A stretch of DNA of 64,000 bases from Colwellia echini (GTDB lineage: Bacteria; Pseudomonadota; Gammaproteobacteria; Enterobacterales; Alteromonadaceae). Below, one piece after another: positions 26,663-36,217 of this stretch. The stretch spans positions 434,001 to 498,000 of the forward strand of contig NZ_PJAI02000001.1 in assembly GCF_002843355.2 (NCBI RefSeq), given 5' to 3'. Positions within the stretch are counted from its first letter, which is position 1; every line of letters begins with the position of its first letter. A program made the position numbers and the translations under genes. The notes below the pieces were generated by a model that saw only the letters and a program-made list of their open reading frames with translations, searched no databases and was not told the DNA's origin.

Positions 26663-27883
26663 TTAACGTTTAATCGCTGATTGTGTAACAAACTTGTCGT
26701 TACTAGCAACTAATTTTTCATTGCCAAAAAGGCGCTGTAATTTAATATGATACGCCAATTGCCTGTTACCTATTATACGTAACTCGCCGCCTTTTTTTAA
26801 TACCCTGTGGCTGTCTTTAAACATCTGCCATGCAATGTGATCGGTAGTTGCGGTATTTTGGTGAAATGGCGGGTTACATAATATTAAATCAACTGTACCG
26901 CCTTCTATATCACTTAAACAATCGTTTAGTGTAAATTCACATTGGTCAATTACCTCAGGTAAGTTGGTTTCAATATTTAACTTCGCTGAAGCTATTGCCA
27001 TGCATGATTCATCAATAAATTGTACCTGCGCTTGTGGTTGGTCAGCTAAAACCGTTAAGCCTAATACGCCATTGCCACAACCTAAATCTATTACTTTAGT
27101 ATTTGGCGCTATGGTTGGTAAATTTTCAATAAAGTAACGAGCGCCAATATCTAATTTTTCACGTGCATAAACGTTGGCGTGATTACTTATTGTAAACTCT
27201 CGAGAAGAGTTGTCGATAGCCGATTTATGCGTTAATGACCAAATCGTAGGGTAGGGCGATTTATCTGTTGTTTTACTACCAAATGATGAATCAAACTGAC
27301 AGAAAACTAAACGAGATTTTTTTACTGCTAGTGATGTTTTGGTTGTGCCTAAGTATCGTTCAAATACTTTTAAAGTGGCGCTGTGAATTTCTTTAGCGCG
27401 ATCTGCGGCAATAAATATACATTCTTTATCTGATGTTCTTGATTTGATCATCTGCTTAATTTGAATTAATTGTTCAATAAGCATGGCTTTGCTTTTAGGG
27501 ATTTTAAATAAAATAACGTCAATGTCGTTTGGTAAGCTATCAAGCGATGTTAATAACGTGATATTGCTATCATCTAAATCATTTTGTTCAATGTTATAGC
27601 GGATTCCTTGACTACTAATAAAGGAGTCATTAATACAAAGTACTTGTGGGTTTTCGCTACCCGAATGACAAAAATTTACTGCTAGTGCACCAAAGGCATC
27701 ATTGAAGATCGCAACTTTTTTGTTAGGGTTACTTATTTTAGAAGTGGCGAGTCCTTCTTCATTAACATAGTTTATTAGGTATTCATCGGCAGAATCCCAT
27801 GCTTGTAAGCTACGATTTACTTGGGCAACAGGGAAACGGCTAAGGAATAAGTTTTTATCATTAACAATAAAAGGGCTGATCAT
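26663..27883 (-). CDS. rlmG: 23S rRNA (guanine(1835)-N(2))-methyltransferase
   Basis: A 406-residue two-domain methyltransferase that modifies G1835 of 23S rRNA using S-adenosylmethionine. The N-terminal half is the non-catalytic domain with LSRFPVAQVNRSLQAWDSAD and NDAFGALAVNF, close to E. coli RlmG. The C-terminal half has the SAM-binding VIDLGCGNGVLGLTVL and the catalytic LCNPPFHQ motif. E. coli RlmG is ~378 residues, so the length is near normal. It diverges from bolA. Confidence 0.93.
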   Translation of the reverse strand: MISPFIVNDKNLFLSRFPVAQVNRSLQAWDSADEYLINYVNEEGLATSKISNPNKKVAIFNDAFGALAVNFCHSGSENPQVLCINDSFISSQGIRYNIEQNDLDDSNITLLTSLDSLPNDIDVILFKIPKSKAMLIEQLIQIKQMIKSRTSDKECIFIAADRAKEIHSATLKVFERYLGTTKTSLAVKKSRLVFCQFDSSFGSKTTDKSPYPTIWSLTHKSAIDNSSREFTISNHANVYAREKLDIGARYFIENLPTIAPNTKVIDLGCGNGVLGLTVLADQPQAQVQFIDESCMAIASAKLNIETNLPEVIDQCEFTLNDCLSDIEGGTVDLILCNPPFHQNTATTDHIAWQMFKDSHRVLKKGGELRIIGNRQLAYHIKLQRLFGNEKLVASNDKFVTQSAIKR

Positions 27884-28034
27884 AAAAATAGGCTAAAGTT
27901 CAGGAATAAATTAGCGGCTATTGTGGCATAATTTGCAACATATTGTTGGTCTATCCACTTAAATCAGCTAAAATATTTGCCACTTTGGTTGTCTTGTATT
28001 GCCAACCTTAAACTTTACTTATCGTGAGAACAGA

Positions 28035-28349
28035 ATGACTGTTGCTGCTGTTATAGAACAAAAACTACTTGATGCCTTCCAACCTAGCCATTGTGAGGTA
28101 ATTAACGAGAGTAATAACCATAATGTGCCGCCGGGCAGTGAATCTCATTTTAAAGTGGTTATTGTTTCTAATGCCTTTGAAAATGAACGATTAATTAAAC
28201 GTCACCGCTTAGTAAATAGCGCATTATCATTAGAGCTTGCAGAAAAAATTCATGCACTTGCAATTCATACTTACAGCGAGCAAGAATGGCAATCGCTTCA
28301 TGGTGGTAATGTTCCTGAATCACCTAATTGCTTAGGTGGTGGAAAATAA
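28035..28349 (+). CDS. bolA: BolA family protein
   Basis: A 104-residue protein of the BolA/IbaG fold that works with monothiol glutaredoxins in Fe-S handling and, in E. coli, in stress morphology. The sequence shows HCEVINESNNHNVPPGSESHFKV in parts (ESNNHNVPPGSESHF), VVSNAFENERLIKRHRLVN and LAIHTYSEQEWQ, all typical. I chose the ATG at 28035, which has GTGAGA upstream; an in-frame opening from 27999 adds 12 residues outside the family alignment. Confidence 0.93.
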   Translation: MTVAAVIEQKLLDAFQPSHCEVINESNNHNVPPGSESHFKVVIVSNAFENERLIKRHRLVNSALSLELAEKIHALAIHTYSEQEWQSLHGGNVPESPNCLGGGK

Positions 28350-28552
28350 ACAAAACGAGTATTGTTTTCTGGTAGTACCTCTTTCAGTTTCAGTCAGGGT
28401 ACAATAGCTGCAATTTCGTTAATAGCTTTATTAGTAACGCTAAAATAATATTGAAAAAGAAATAACTTCAAAGCTTAGCTCAAGTATGCAAAATGCATCA
28501 CACTAGCTGAGTTATTCATATAAACAAGAATATAAATTAAAAAGGTTTACTT

Positions 28553-29743
28553 ATGGTTATCAAGCCAAAAATTCGTGGTTTTATCTGTACTAATGCTCAC
28601 CCTGTTGGTTGTGAAGCGCATGTAAATGAGCAAATTGCTTATGTTAAAACTCAAAAATCTGACGTTGCAGGCCCTAAAAATGTTTTAGTTATTGGTGCTT
28701 CTACAGGTTACGGTTTAGCTTCACGTATTACTGCTACTTTTGGTTATGAGGCTAAAACATTAGGTATCTTCTTTGAAAAACCACCTACAGATAAGAAAAC
28801 AGCTTCCGCAGGTTGGTACAATACTGCCGCTTTCGTAAAGGCAGCTGATGAAGCCGGTATTTATGCTAAAAGCATTAATGGTGACGCTTTTTCTCACGAA
28901 ATAAAAGCACAAGCTATTGAAGCAATTAAAGCAGATATGGGTAAAATTGATTTAGTTGTTTATTCATTAGCATCTCCTCGTAGAACTGATCCAGACACAG
29001 GCGAAGTTTACTCTTCAACATTAAAGCCAATTGGCCAAAGCGTTACCACTAAAAACTTAAATACTTCTAAGCGTGTGATTGATGAAGTATCTGTTGAAGC
29101 GGCAAACGATGCTGAAATTCAAGGCACTATCGACGTTATGGGCGGCGCTGACTGGGAATTATGGATGAACGCTTTAAGTGACGCTGGCGTTTTAGCTGAA
29201 GGCGTTAAAACAGTTGCTTACACATACATTGGTAAAGAATTAACTTGGCCAATTTACGGTAAAGCAACTATTGGTAAAGCGAAAGAAGATTTAGACCGCG
29301 CAGCAACCGCAATTAATGCAGCAACAGCTAGCTTAAATGGTACTGCCCGTGTAACGTCTTTAAACGCCGTAGTAACACAAGCAAGTTCAGCTATTCCAAT
29401 TATGCCGCTATACATTTCAGCTATGTTCAAAGTTATGAAAGCTGACGGTACTTATGAAGGTTGTATTGAGCAAATCGACAACTTATTCAAAGAAAACATC
29501 TACAGTGCTACACCGCGTTTAGATGAAGCCGGTCGCTTTAGCCAAAACTACAAAGAATTAGAAGATAGCGTTCAACAACGTGTAACTGATATTTGGAACA
29601 CGGTTGATACTGATACAATTGATGAATTAACAGATTACGTTTCATACCATCAAGAGTTCTTAAAACTGTTTGGTTTTGATGTTGCAGGCGTTGATTACGA
29701 TGCTGACGTTAGCCCTGAAGTTGAAATTAATAACTTACTTTAA
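28553..29743 (+). CDS. fabV: Trans-2-enoyl-ACP/CoA reductase FabV
   Basis: A 396-residue NADH-dependent reductase that completes each cycle of fatty-acid elongation, an alternative to FabI. It has the N-terminal GCEAHVNEQIAYVK, the nucleotide-binding LVIGASTGYGLASRI, and the catalytic Tyr-x8-Lys (YGKATIGKAK) of FabV. The length matches the family (~400). It stands alone, with a strong terminator 30 bases after the stop. FabV enzymes are known to tolerate triclosan; that property here is inference. Confidence 0.96.
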   Translation: MVIKPKIRGFICTNAHPVGCEAHVNEQIAYVKTQKSDVAGPKNVLVIGASTGYGLASRITATFGYEAKTLGIFFEKPPTDKKTASAGWYNTAAFVKAADEAGIYAKSINGDAFSHEIKAQAIEAIKADMGKIDLVVYSLASPRRTDPDTGEVYSSTLKPIGQSVTTKNLNTSKRVIDEVSVEAANDAEIQGTIDVMGGADWELWMNALSDAGVLAEGVKTVAYTYIGKELTWPIYGKATIGKAKEDLDRAATAINAATASLNGTARVTSLNAVVTQASSAIPIMPLYISAMFKVMKADGTYEGCIEQIDNLFKENIYSATPRLDEAGRFSQNYKELEDSVQQRVTDIWNTVDTDTIDELTDYVSYHQEFLKLFGFDVAGVDYDADVSPEVEINNLL

Positions 29744-29772
29744 TTTCCTATTGAACCTAGGTTATTAACTTT

Positions 29773-29811
29773 AAAACCGCACTTTACTCTTTTAGTAACG
29801 TGCGGTTTTTT
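29773..29811 (+). terminator. Terminator of fabV
   Basis: AAAACCGCAC (29773-29782) pairs with GTGCGGTTTT (29800-29809), followed by further T residues. A perfect 10-base stem 30 bases after the fabV stop. Confidence 0.9.
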
Positions 29812-29898
29812 AGTTTAGAAAGGTTATACCATTTGAAAAGGATCACTTAATCAGTGTAATTAGATAGATTAATACTTCTATGAATAAGGTCATATTCA

Positions 29899-30567
29899 AT
29901 GATAATTGCTAAGCAAAATAATAATGCTGTTACTGAACAAGGCGATTTCACACAAACCGAGCTAACAAAAGTCGTTAAGCCAAACCAAAATCACCAACAT
30001 TTTAAAATATTTAAACCTTATGGTTTTTTAAGTCAGTTTGTACCTGAAACGCGAAAGAAGAAACATTTACTCGGAGAGCTCTTTGACTTTCCAGATAAAA
30101 CGATGGCGATCGGTCGCTTAGATCACGACTCTGAAGGGTTATTGTTATTAACAACCGATGGGATGATGAGTTACGAAGTTAGAAGTAAAGGGATAGAAAA
30201 AGAGTATTACGTGCAAGTTGATGGCGATATCACGAATGAAGCAATATTAAGGCTACAAAGTGGTGTAGAAATTACTATCAAAGGTACAAAATATCTAACC
30301 TTGCCTTGCAAAGCATTCAAGCTTAATGGTGAACCTGCATTGCCTATGCGCGGGCGAAAGATTCGTGATCCTAAACATGGTCCTACTAGTTGGATTTCTA
30401 TCACAATATGTGAAGGCAAGAATCGTCAAATAAGAAAAATGACCGCAGCGGTAGGTTTTGCCACTTTAAGATTAGTCAGAGTGAGAATAGGCAATATCAA
30501 CCTTGATACATTACAGGTCAGTGATGTAGTTGAACTGCCTAATTTGGATTCGGCGCTTAGCGGTTAA
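29899..30567 (+). CDS. rluE: rRNA pseudouridine synthase, RluE/RsuA family
   Basis: A 222-residue enzyme that converts a uridine of rRNA to pseudouridine. The catalytic Asp is in AIGRLDHDSEGLLLLT, and the second motif KNRQIRKMTAAVGFATLRLVR is seen in parts (GKNRQIRKMTAAVGF). There is no N-terminal S4 domain, as in RluE and unlike RsuA or RluB. The opening HFKIFKPYGFLSQFVPET fits RluE, whose E. coli target is U2457 of 23S rRNA; that target is inferred. Confidence 0.86.
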   Translation: MIIAKQNNNAVTEQGDFTQTELTKVVKPNQNHQHFKIFKPYGFLSQFVPETRKKKHLLGELFDFPDKTMAIGRLDHDSEGLLLLTTDGMMSYEVRSKGIEKEYYVQVDGDITNEAILRLQSGVEITIKGTKYLTLPCKAFKLNGEPALPMRGRKIRDPKHGPTSWISITICEGKNRQIRKMTAAVGFATLRLVRVRIGNINLDTLQVSDVVELPNLDSALSG

Positions 30568-30585
30568 GTGTGCTAGGTTATTAAA

Positions 30586-30600
30586 CTGAACTCAGGTTAT
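30586..30600 (-). repeat. Copy of the CCTGAGTTCAG repeat motif
   Basis: CTGAACTCAGGTTAT matches one end of the 46563-46770 element except near its edges. It overlaps the stop codon of the SRPBCC gene. Confidence 0.5.
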
Positions 30601-31004
30601 TTATTTTCAACGTATTGCTTAAAGTTTTCTAATATTAATAACCAACCTTGGCGTTGTTGCTCGCCTGAGTTTTCATCTTCGGCATCAAAGGTTTCTACCA
30701 ACTTTATACCCTCGGTATTTTCAATGAAAGAAACTAATACAGTGCGATTATCTTCAAGCTTATAACTGATATTTTTAAAAGGTGTTATTTCTATAAACTC
30801 ACCAGAAAAATCAAAAGCCATCGAACCATCTTTAGCTGCCATTTGGTAAGTAAACTTTCCGCCAACCGCTAAGTTAATGTCAGCGGTAGGGCAACACCAG
30901 TCATTGGTGGCAAAATTCCAGTTTTTAATATCCTCGGGTGTTGTCCAAGCAGACCATATTTTAGTAAGTGGAGCATTTATTATTGTTTCAATTGATATCT
31001 TCAT
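30597..31004 (-). CDS. SRPBCC (AHSA1-like) domain protein
   Basis: A 135-residue single-domain protein of the START/Bet v1-like fold. Family features are INAPLTKIWSAWTTPEDIKNW at the start (seen in part as APLTKIWSAWTTPEDIKNW), GGKFTYQM and the C-terminal GWLLILENFKQYVE. These proteins form a hydrophobic pocket; ligands vary. The stop codon lies inside a short palindromic repeat (30586-30600). Function unknown. Confidence 0.85.
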   Translation of the reverse strand: MKISIETIINAPLTKIWSAWTTPEDIKNWNFATNDWCCPTADINLAVGGKFTYQMAAKDGSMAFDFSGEFIEITPFKNISYKLEDNRTVLVSFIENTEGIKLVETFDAEDENSGEQQRQGWLLILENFKQYVENK

Positions 31005-31051
31005 ATGGACTCTAAATTTTAGTTAGCGACAACTTATCGCTAATTTATACC

Positions 31052-31765
31052 TTATACATACCAATAAATCATCAAAAAGTGACAAGTAACACCACCTAAG
31101 ACGAAAAGGTGCCAAATTGCGTGGGTGTAGGCAACTGACTTTTTCACGTAGAAAAATACGCCAAGTGAGTAAATTAATCCGCCTAGTGCTAACAAGCCAA
31201 CTGCTTGCTCAGGCATGGCTTTATATAATTCACCTAAAATACCTAACGACGTAAAACTCATGCCTAAATAAGTGGCGAGAGATATCTTTTTGTATTTACT
31301 GCCAAATTTTATTTTAAATAAAATACCTGCAAGGGCAAAAAGCCAGATACACGCTAACAAGGTATAGCCGAGTGTTCCTGCTATGGTGATCGCCAATAGA
31401 GGGGTGTAAGTGCCCGCAATAAGTAAATAAATGGCGCAATGATCGAGTAGTTTAAATATCGCCTTAGCATGAATATTGATTAAACTATGGTAGAGCGTTG
31501 AAGCTAGGAAAAGTAAAATAGCACTACCCGCAAAGACAGTGAAACTGATGATATGAACAATATCGGTATGGTTTTTCTGTAGCAGTAAATAAAGTGCAAT
31601 ACAGCTTAATACTAAACCAAAAGCATGACTTATAGCATTGAGTTTTTCTTCACTTTGACTATAAGTTATTGGCTGGGGAGGGATCTTAGACTTTTCTTGA
31701 TTTAGCGTCTTAGATGTAAGCGCAGGTTGATATGGCGCTGTAGAGAAATCTTTCTGAGCAGTCAT
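31052..31765 (-). CDS. Hemolysin III family membrane protein
   Basis: A 237-residue integral-membrane protein of the hemolysin III/PAQR-like family (YqfA type), with seven hydrophobic segments. Conserved features are NAISHAFGLVLS, a STLYHSL motif, LDHCAIYLLIAGTYTPLL and HAIWHLFVLGGVTCHFLMIY, which give the usual His and Asp metal-ligand set. A Gln/Lys-rich N-terminal tail of ~40 residues precedes them. Despite the name, haemolysis is not the general role; these proteins may be membrane-lipid hydrolases or receptors. Confidence 0.92.
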   Translation of the reverse strand: MTAQKDFSTAPYQPALTSKTLNQEKSKIPPQPITYSQSEEKLNAISHAFGLVLSCIALYLLLQKNHTDIVHIISFTVFAGSAILLFLASTLYHSLINIHAKAIFKLLDHCAIYLLIAGTYTPLLAITIAGTLGYTLLACIWLFALAGILFKIKFGSKYKKISLATYLGMSFTSLGILGELYKAMPEQAVGLLALGGLIYSLGVFFYVKKSVAYTHAIWHLFVLGGVTCHFLMIYWYV

Positions 31766-31964
31766 GGTGAGCTTTCTTTGAAAGAAGTCTAAGTATGTAT
31801 TAGGGTACGCTTAGTTTCGATACAAAGCAAAGCAATAGTGGGATAAGGCTAAAGTAATTTTAGCCTTGGAGTAATCGTCTGATATTGTTATAAATTTAGT
31901 TTAGAACTTAGCGTTTTAGAACTTAGTTTTTTAATGAAGAGCCTAGTAATTAAAAGAGTAATAA

Positions 31965-32183
31965 TTAAAACGCTAACTCAATCACCATATCTTTTAATTC
32001 ATCTTTAGATATAGAGTTACTATGGTTTTTATCAAAGCGATTAAAGATGGTTTCACACATATTTATGCCTTTGTCTTGTAATAAAACATCAATCAATTCA
32101 ACAAATTCAGAGCGATTAATTTGCCCATCTTTATCTTCATCGAATACTTCAAATAATTCATCTACCCATTGATTTAATTCCAT
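31965..32183 (-). CDS. EF-hand calcium-binding protein
   Basis: A 72-residue acidic protein with two EF-hand loops: DEDKDGQINRSE and DKNHSNSISKDE, both with the usual acidic residues at loop positions 1, 3, 5 and 12 or close substitutes. It has no signal peptide, so it is probably cytoplasmic and may buffer or sense calcium. I chose the ATG at 32183, with GTGAGA upstream; an in-frame GTG at 32195 is the alternative. An imperfectly T-rich hairpin (31845-31867) lies downstream. Confidence 0.75.
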   Translation of the reverse strand: MELNQWVDELFEVFDEDKDGQINRSEFVELIDVLLQDKGINMCETIFNRFDKNHSNSISKDELKDMVIELAF

Positions 32184-32742
32184 ATCTAATCTCACTCAAA
32201 ATTATAATAATGTTTATAACTAGACCTTATCCCTTATTTACACGTTTGGGAATCGCTATTTAAACTTTTTTTAATACCTTGGTAGAAAAATTGATCTGGA
32301 TTAAGTAACCCACTGTTTATCAGTCGCTTAGTATTAATTTTATTTATTCTCATTTAATTTTAGCTTGATTGCCTTTTTAGGCAAGTTTTCTGTAATAATT
32401 TGTTCATGAAATCTTAGGGGGATTTTCTAAGATTATCATTTATTGCATGTTTAATGACTTTAATCGTTGCGAGATTTTTAACATAATGCAGCATAGTTTT
32501 CTATACCAAGAATTCTCTATGCCAAAAACTCTTTATGCTAAAGATGAGGAACGGCGATATAACCGTTTTAAATGCCCCAAAAATAGTAGTTTTTATTTGT
32601 AATATATCCAGTGTTACCACACCTTCACGTAGCTTGGGGCACTTGATGTGCAATTCTTTGCCGGTATATAACAAACTGTTGAATAGTATCTCACAGACCA
32701 ACAGACCCTATTAATTTATGAATATTTGATTGAGCACAAAAG
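32184..32742. other. Intergenic region between divergent EF-hand and S33 hydrolase genes
   Basis: A 559-base stretch without a supported gene. It holds several hairpins: TTGCC/GGCAA near 32369-32385, AATCTTAG/CTAAGATT near 32411-32435, and TGCCCCAA (32572-32579) with TTGGGGCA (32634-32641). TTGATCTGGATTAA at 32291-32304 resembles an FNR/CRP-type site with one mismatch. A 66-codon minus-strand opening (32501-32701) has no motif and is not called. Confidence 0.4.
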
Positions 32743-34206
32743 ATGATATTACCGTGGAAAATAATCAAGTTACTTGTTTGGGTGTTATTTACAGTAACGC
32801 TATCGCTCAAATTTGTTGCAGTGTCTTTTGCAAGCACTGTATTAACTCTAGAAAACTGCCATTTAGGTGAAATTCGCGCTCAAGTAAAATGCGGAAAACT
32901 TGATGTGCCAGAAAATTACAGCAAACCAAATGGCACTAAAATTTCAATTAATTTCGCGGTATTACCAGCCATTGATAACAGCGAATATAAAACGCCATTA
33001 ATGTTTCTAGCCGGAGGCCCTGGGCAAGCTGCCGTCGAATTAGCAACTGCGCTTAATAGGGTTTTTAGGGAGGTACGTAAAACTCGTGACATTATTTTAG
33101 TCGATCAACGTGGTACAGGCGAAAGCAGTGCCTTGGCGTGTGACTTGGAGGCGATAGATAATGTATATAGCGCGTTGTCTGATGCCTTAACCCCAGAAGA
33201 AATAAAAGACTGTGTTGCGCAATTCAAAGGCGACGTAACACAATATAATTCTGAAAATGCTATTCGAGATTTTGATGTTATTCGTGCAGCTCTTGGTCAT
33301 GAAAAAATAAACATTTATGGCGGCTCTTACGGCACGCGAGCAGGTTTAGTGTTTATGCGCATGTTTCCAGAGTCCCTTGATAGCGTCATTCTTGACAGTG
33401 TTGGCCCAATAGAAGTGCCTATTGGTATGTTCGGTCAAAGTGGCGCACGGTCTTTTAACTTGTTAATTGAAAATTGTAAAAAAAGTGAGTCTTGTCATAA
33501 GGCTTTTCCTGATTTAGCACAAGAATTTCAAACCGTAAAAGCGCGTTTAGGCAAAGAGCCTATTACGCTTGATATATTACATCCACGTTTGGGTACGCCA
33601 ACTCAGTTAGTACTTGATGACAGTAAGTTTACGGGTAACTTACGTTTTCAATTATATGGTATGAGAGGGCGTTCAATGGTGCCATTAGTTATACATCAAG
33701 CTTTTTTAGGTAACTACCAACCACTTATTGGTTTAATGGCGCAAAATGAAGGTGAGCAAATGGTTTATACCGGCTTACTTTTTAATATTGTATGTAATGA
33801 AGATATGCCAAGGTTGTCAGCAGCAGATAAAGCCATTGATGCTAACAATGATTTTGATGGTAAAAACAGTCACCAAGCTTGGGATATGGTTTGTCCGTAT
33901 TTTCCAGAGTTTCGCCCGAATGAAGCGTTTTATCAAAGCGTAACTGCTGATATTCCAACACTCATTTTATCGGGTGATTTAGATCCCGTAACGCCGCCAA
34001 GTAATGGTGAGTTTTCAGCTAAGTCATTACCTAATAGCCATCATATTATTGTTGAAAATGCATCGCACACCGTCGCTTTGACCACTTGTGCTAACGAAAT
34101 AGTCAATGAGTTCTTAACGAGCAAATTACCTAAAAAACTCGATGAGTCTTGTTTAAAAGATATTCCACAAGAAACCTTTATGACCAGTGTTAATGGTGTT
34201 CAGTGA
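32743..34206 (+). CDS. Secreted alpha/beta hydrolase, S33 peptidase-like
   Basis: A 487-residue exported hydrolase with a signal peptide near residues 10-32. The fold shows the oxyanion segment FLAGGPGQAAVE, the nucleophile elbow IYGGSYGTRAG (Ser), an acidic residue in LILSGDLDPVTPPS and the His of ENASHTVALTT, a TAP-like C-terminal arrangement. It resembles tripeptidyl aminopeptidases and proline iminopeptidase relatives. It lies 65 bases before a NatA/NatB-type ABC exporter pair on the same strand and may be co-transcribed. The substrate is unknown. Confidence 0.88.
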   Translation: MILPWKIIKLLVWVLFTVTLSLKFVAVSFASTVLTLENCHLGEIRAQVKCGKLDVPENYSKPNGTKISINFAVLPAIDNSEYKTPLMFLAGGPGQAAVELATALNRVFREVRKTRDIILVDQRGTGESSALACDLEAIDNVYSALSDALTPEEIKDCVAQFKGDVTQYNSENAIRDFDVIRAALGHEKINIYGGSYGTRAGLVFMRMFPESLDSVILDSVGPIEVPIGMFGQSGARSFNLLIENCKKSESCHKAFPDLAQEFQTVKARLGKEPITLDILHPRLGTPTQLVLDDSKFTGNLRFQLYGMRGRSMVPLVIHQAFLGNYQPLIGLMAQNEGEQMVYTGLLFNIVCNEDMPRLSAADKAIDANNDFDGKNSHQAWDMVCPYFPEFRPNEAFYQSVTADIPTLILSGDLDPVTPPSNGEFSAKSLPNSHHIIVENASHTVALTTCANEIVNEFLTSKLPKKLDESCLKDIPQETFMTSVNGVQ

Positions 34207-34271
34207 ATTATTTAAATGCTAAAGCTCAAGCAAAAGTTAAAGCTGAGACCAAGGTTCAATAGGAAATAACG

Positions 34272-35024
34272 ATGATTGAAGTAAATAATTTACATAAATA
34301 CTTTCATGATAAGAAAGGAAAAAACACTGTTAAAGCCCTTGATGGACTATCGTTTACTGCTAAAGATGGTGAAATTACCGGTATTTTAGGACCCAATGGC
34401 GCAGGTAAAACTACCTGTTTACGCACCTTATACGGATTACTTTCTGCTGATGAAGGTTTTGTCACTATTGATGGTATTACTGTTACTGAAAAGCCACTAG
34501 CAGCGCGAGCCAAGCTAGGCATTTTTCCTGATAAATTTGGCTTATATGAACGGTTAACCGCTTACGAACAAATTGATTATTTTGCCAGTCTTCATGGTTT
34601 GTCAGGTAAAACTAAAAAAGATGCAATTGCACAAGTGATTGACGATTTAGACTTAGGCAAGTTGGCGCACCGAAAAACGGTAGGTTTTTCGCAAGGTCAG
34701 CGAATGAAAGTAACGCTAGCGCAAGCTTTAGTTCACCAACCACAAAACTTTGTATTAGACGAGCCCACCCGAGGTTTAGATGTTATGAGTACGCGCATAT
34801 TACGTGAACATTTAGCTAAGTTTAAAGCGAAAGGGCATTGTATTTTATTTTCATCACACGTTATGCAAGAAGTCGCAGCTTTGTGCGACCGAGTTATTAT
34901 TGTTGCTAATGGCAAGCTTGCCGCCCAAGGTACACCACAAGAATTATGCGATTTAGCTGGCGAAGCGAACCTTGAAGATGCTTTTGTTAAATTAATTGGC
35001 ACCGATGAAGGGGTTGCTGCGTGA
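34272..35024 (+). CDS. natA: ABC transporter ATP-binding protein, NatA type
   Basis: A 250-residue ATPase with Walker A GPNGAGKTT, signature SQGQRMKVTLAQAL, Walker B FVLDEPTRGLD and the switch His in LFSSHVMQEV. The sequence is closest in character to NatA of Na+ exporters and to general export ATPases of the same class. Its stop codon TGA overlaps the ATG of the permease gene, so the two are coupled. Sodium specificity is inferred from the family, and other exported substrates are possible. Confidence 0.9.
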   Translation: MIEVNNLHKYFHDKKGKNTVKALDGLSFTAKDGEITGILGPNGAGKTTCLRTLYGLLSADEGFVTIDGITVTEKPLAARAKLGIFPDKFGLYERLTAYEQIDYFASLHGLSGKTKKDAIAQVIDDLDLGKLAHRKTVGFSQGQRMKVTLAQALVHQPQNFVLDEPTRGLDVMSTRILREHLAKFKAKGHCILFSSHVMQEVAALCDRVIIVANGKLAAQGTPQELCDLAGEANLEDAFVKLIGTDEGVAA

Positions 35025-36217
35025 TGAGAGATAATTCAAGCATGAATCTATATTTATACCAATTAAAGTCACTTATTTTAAAAGAATACAAAGAAGCCTT
35101 TCGAGATAAACGTGCTTTATTGGTCGCGTTAATGATGGCACTGTTAGCACCTGTCGCTATTGTTTTAATGTCAAAAATAATGATAGAAAAACTGGTTGAT
35201 GAGCCACCAGTTTATGTCAATTTTAACGGTGCTGAGTATGCACCTAAATTGATTAAATACTTCGCGGATAATAATCTACTGAACTTGGTTGATGCGCCTG
35301 TTGATGAAAAATTGATATGGCAGCAGCGTAATATCGTTATGGATATTCCACAAGATTATGAAACTGATATGGCGCAAGGCAAGCCAATTAAGCTTTATTT
35401 ACGAGCAGACTTTACTGATAAAGCCGTTGGTCCACCAGTAAGGCGTATTAATAATGCGGTTAGATCATATTCGTTATCTATTGGTTATAAACGCTTATTA
35501 CTACGCGGGGTTGATGTTCGCTTGTTAAACCCATTGACGCTCGTTGAGCAAGATACCGCTAAACCAGATGCTACGTTTATTTTAATTTCGATGATGCTTG
35601 GTATTTATCTGATGTTAGCTGCATTTATGTCAGGTTTATCTGTTGCAATAGACTCAAGCGCAGGTGAGCGAGAACGCAATGTACTTGAAATGCTGTTGTG
35701 CCAACCCGTGAGTACATTACAAATAGTGTTGGCAAAGCTAATTGGCGCATCAACCATATCAATCATTGGTGTAGTGCTAGTGTTAGTGCTTACTTCGCTA
35801 TCTGTCGGCTTGGTCGATTTAACTAAAATTGGCGCAACCTTTACCTTAGATATCATGACCTCGTTAACCCTATTATTGTTGTTATTACCTATTTGTTTTT
35901 TCGCCTCGGCATGTCAATTGTTTGTAGCTTTTCAAACTAAAAGTTTTAAAGAAGCACAATCAACAGTAAGTATTTTAATTGGTATTCCAGCTTTTATTCC
36001 GTTTGTGGTATCAATGATGGATGACCGACCACAATGGCTGAATTGGCTACCTGTTGCTGGTCAATCAATGATCATTGAAAACATTTTTAAAGGCGTTGAT
36101 GTGAATTGGCTCGCTTTTTTAGCAACCAGTGTTGTGACTATTGCGATCACGGTTACCCTCGTTGTGGTGTTAGCTAAAAAATTAAGATCTGAAAAGGTAG
36201 TGATGGCGTTAAGTTAA
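35024..36217 (+). CDS. natB: ABC transporter permease, NatB type
   Basis: A 397-residue permease of the ABC-2 type. One membrane segment near residue 30 is followed by a large extracytoplasmic domain, then a run of five hydrophobic segments from about residue 185. SAGERERNVLEMLLCQPVS is the typical ABC-2 motif of NatB and CcmB-like exporters. I use ATG 35024, sharing a base with the natA stop; GTG at 35021 is also in frame. Ends of the operon are not marked by a clear terminator. Confidence 0.88.
   Translation: MRDNSSMNLYLYQLKSLILKEYKEAFRDKRALLVALMMALLAPVAIVLMSKIMIEKLVDEPPVYVNFNGAEYAPKLIKYFADNNLLNLVDAPVDEKLIWQQRNIVMDIPQDYETDMAQGKPIKLYLRADFTDKAVGPPVRRINNAVRSYSLSIGYKRLLLRGVDVRLLNPLTLVEQDTAKPDATFILISMMLGIYLMLAAFMSGLSVAIDSSAGERERNVLEMLLCQPVSTLQIVLAKLIGASTISIIGVVLVLVLTSLSVGLVDLTKIGATFTLDIMTSLTLLLLLLPICFFASACQLFVAFQTKSFKEAQSTVSILIGIPAFIPFVVSMMDDRPQWLNWLPVAGQSMIIENIFKGVDVNWLAFLATSVVTIAITVTLVVVLAKKLRSEKVVMALS

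Noticed and set aside
32501..32701. 66-codon minus-strand opening in the gap before the S33 hydrolase
   Set aside because: No motif, no ribosome site, and the region is full of hairpins.
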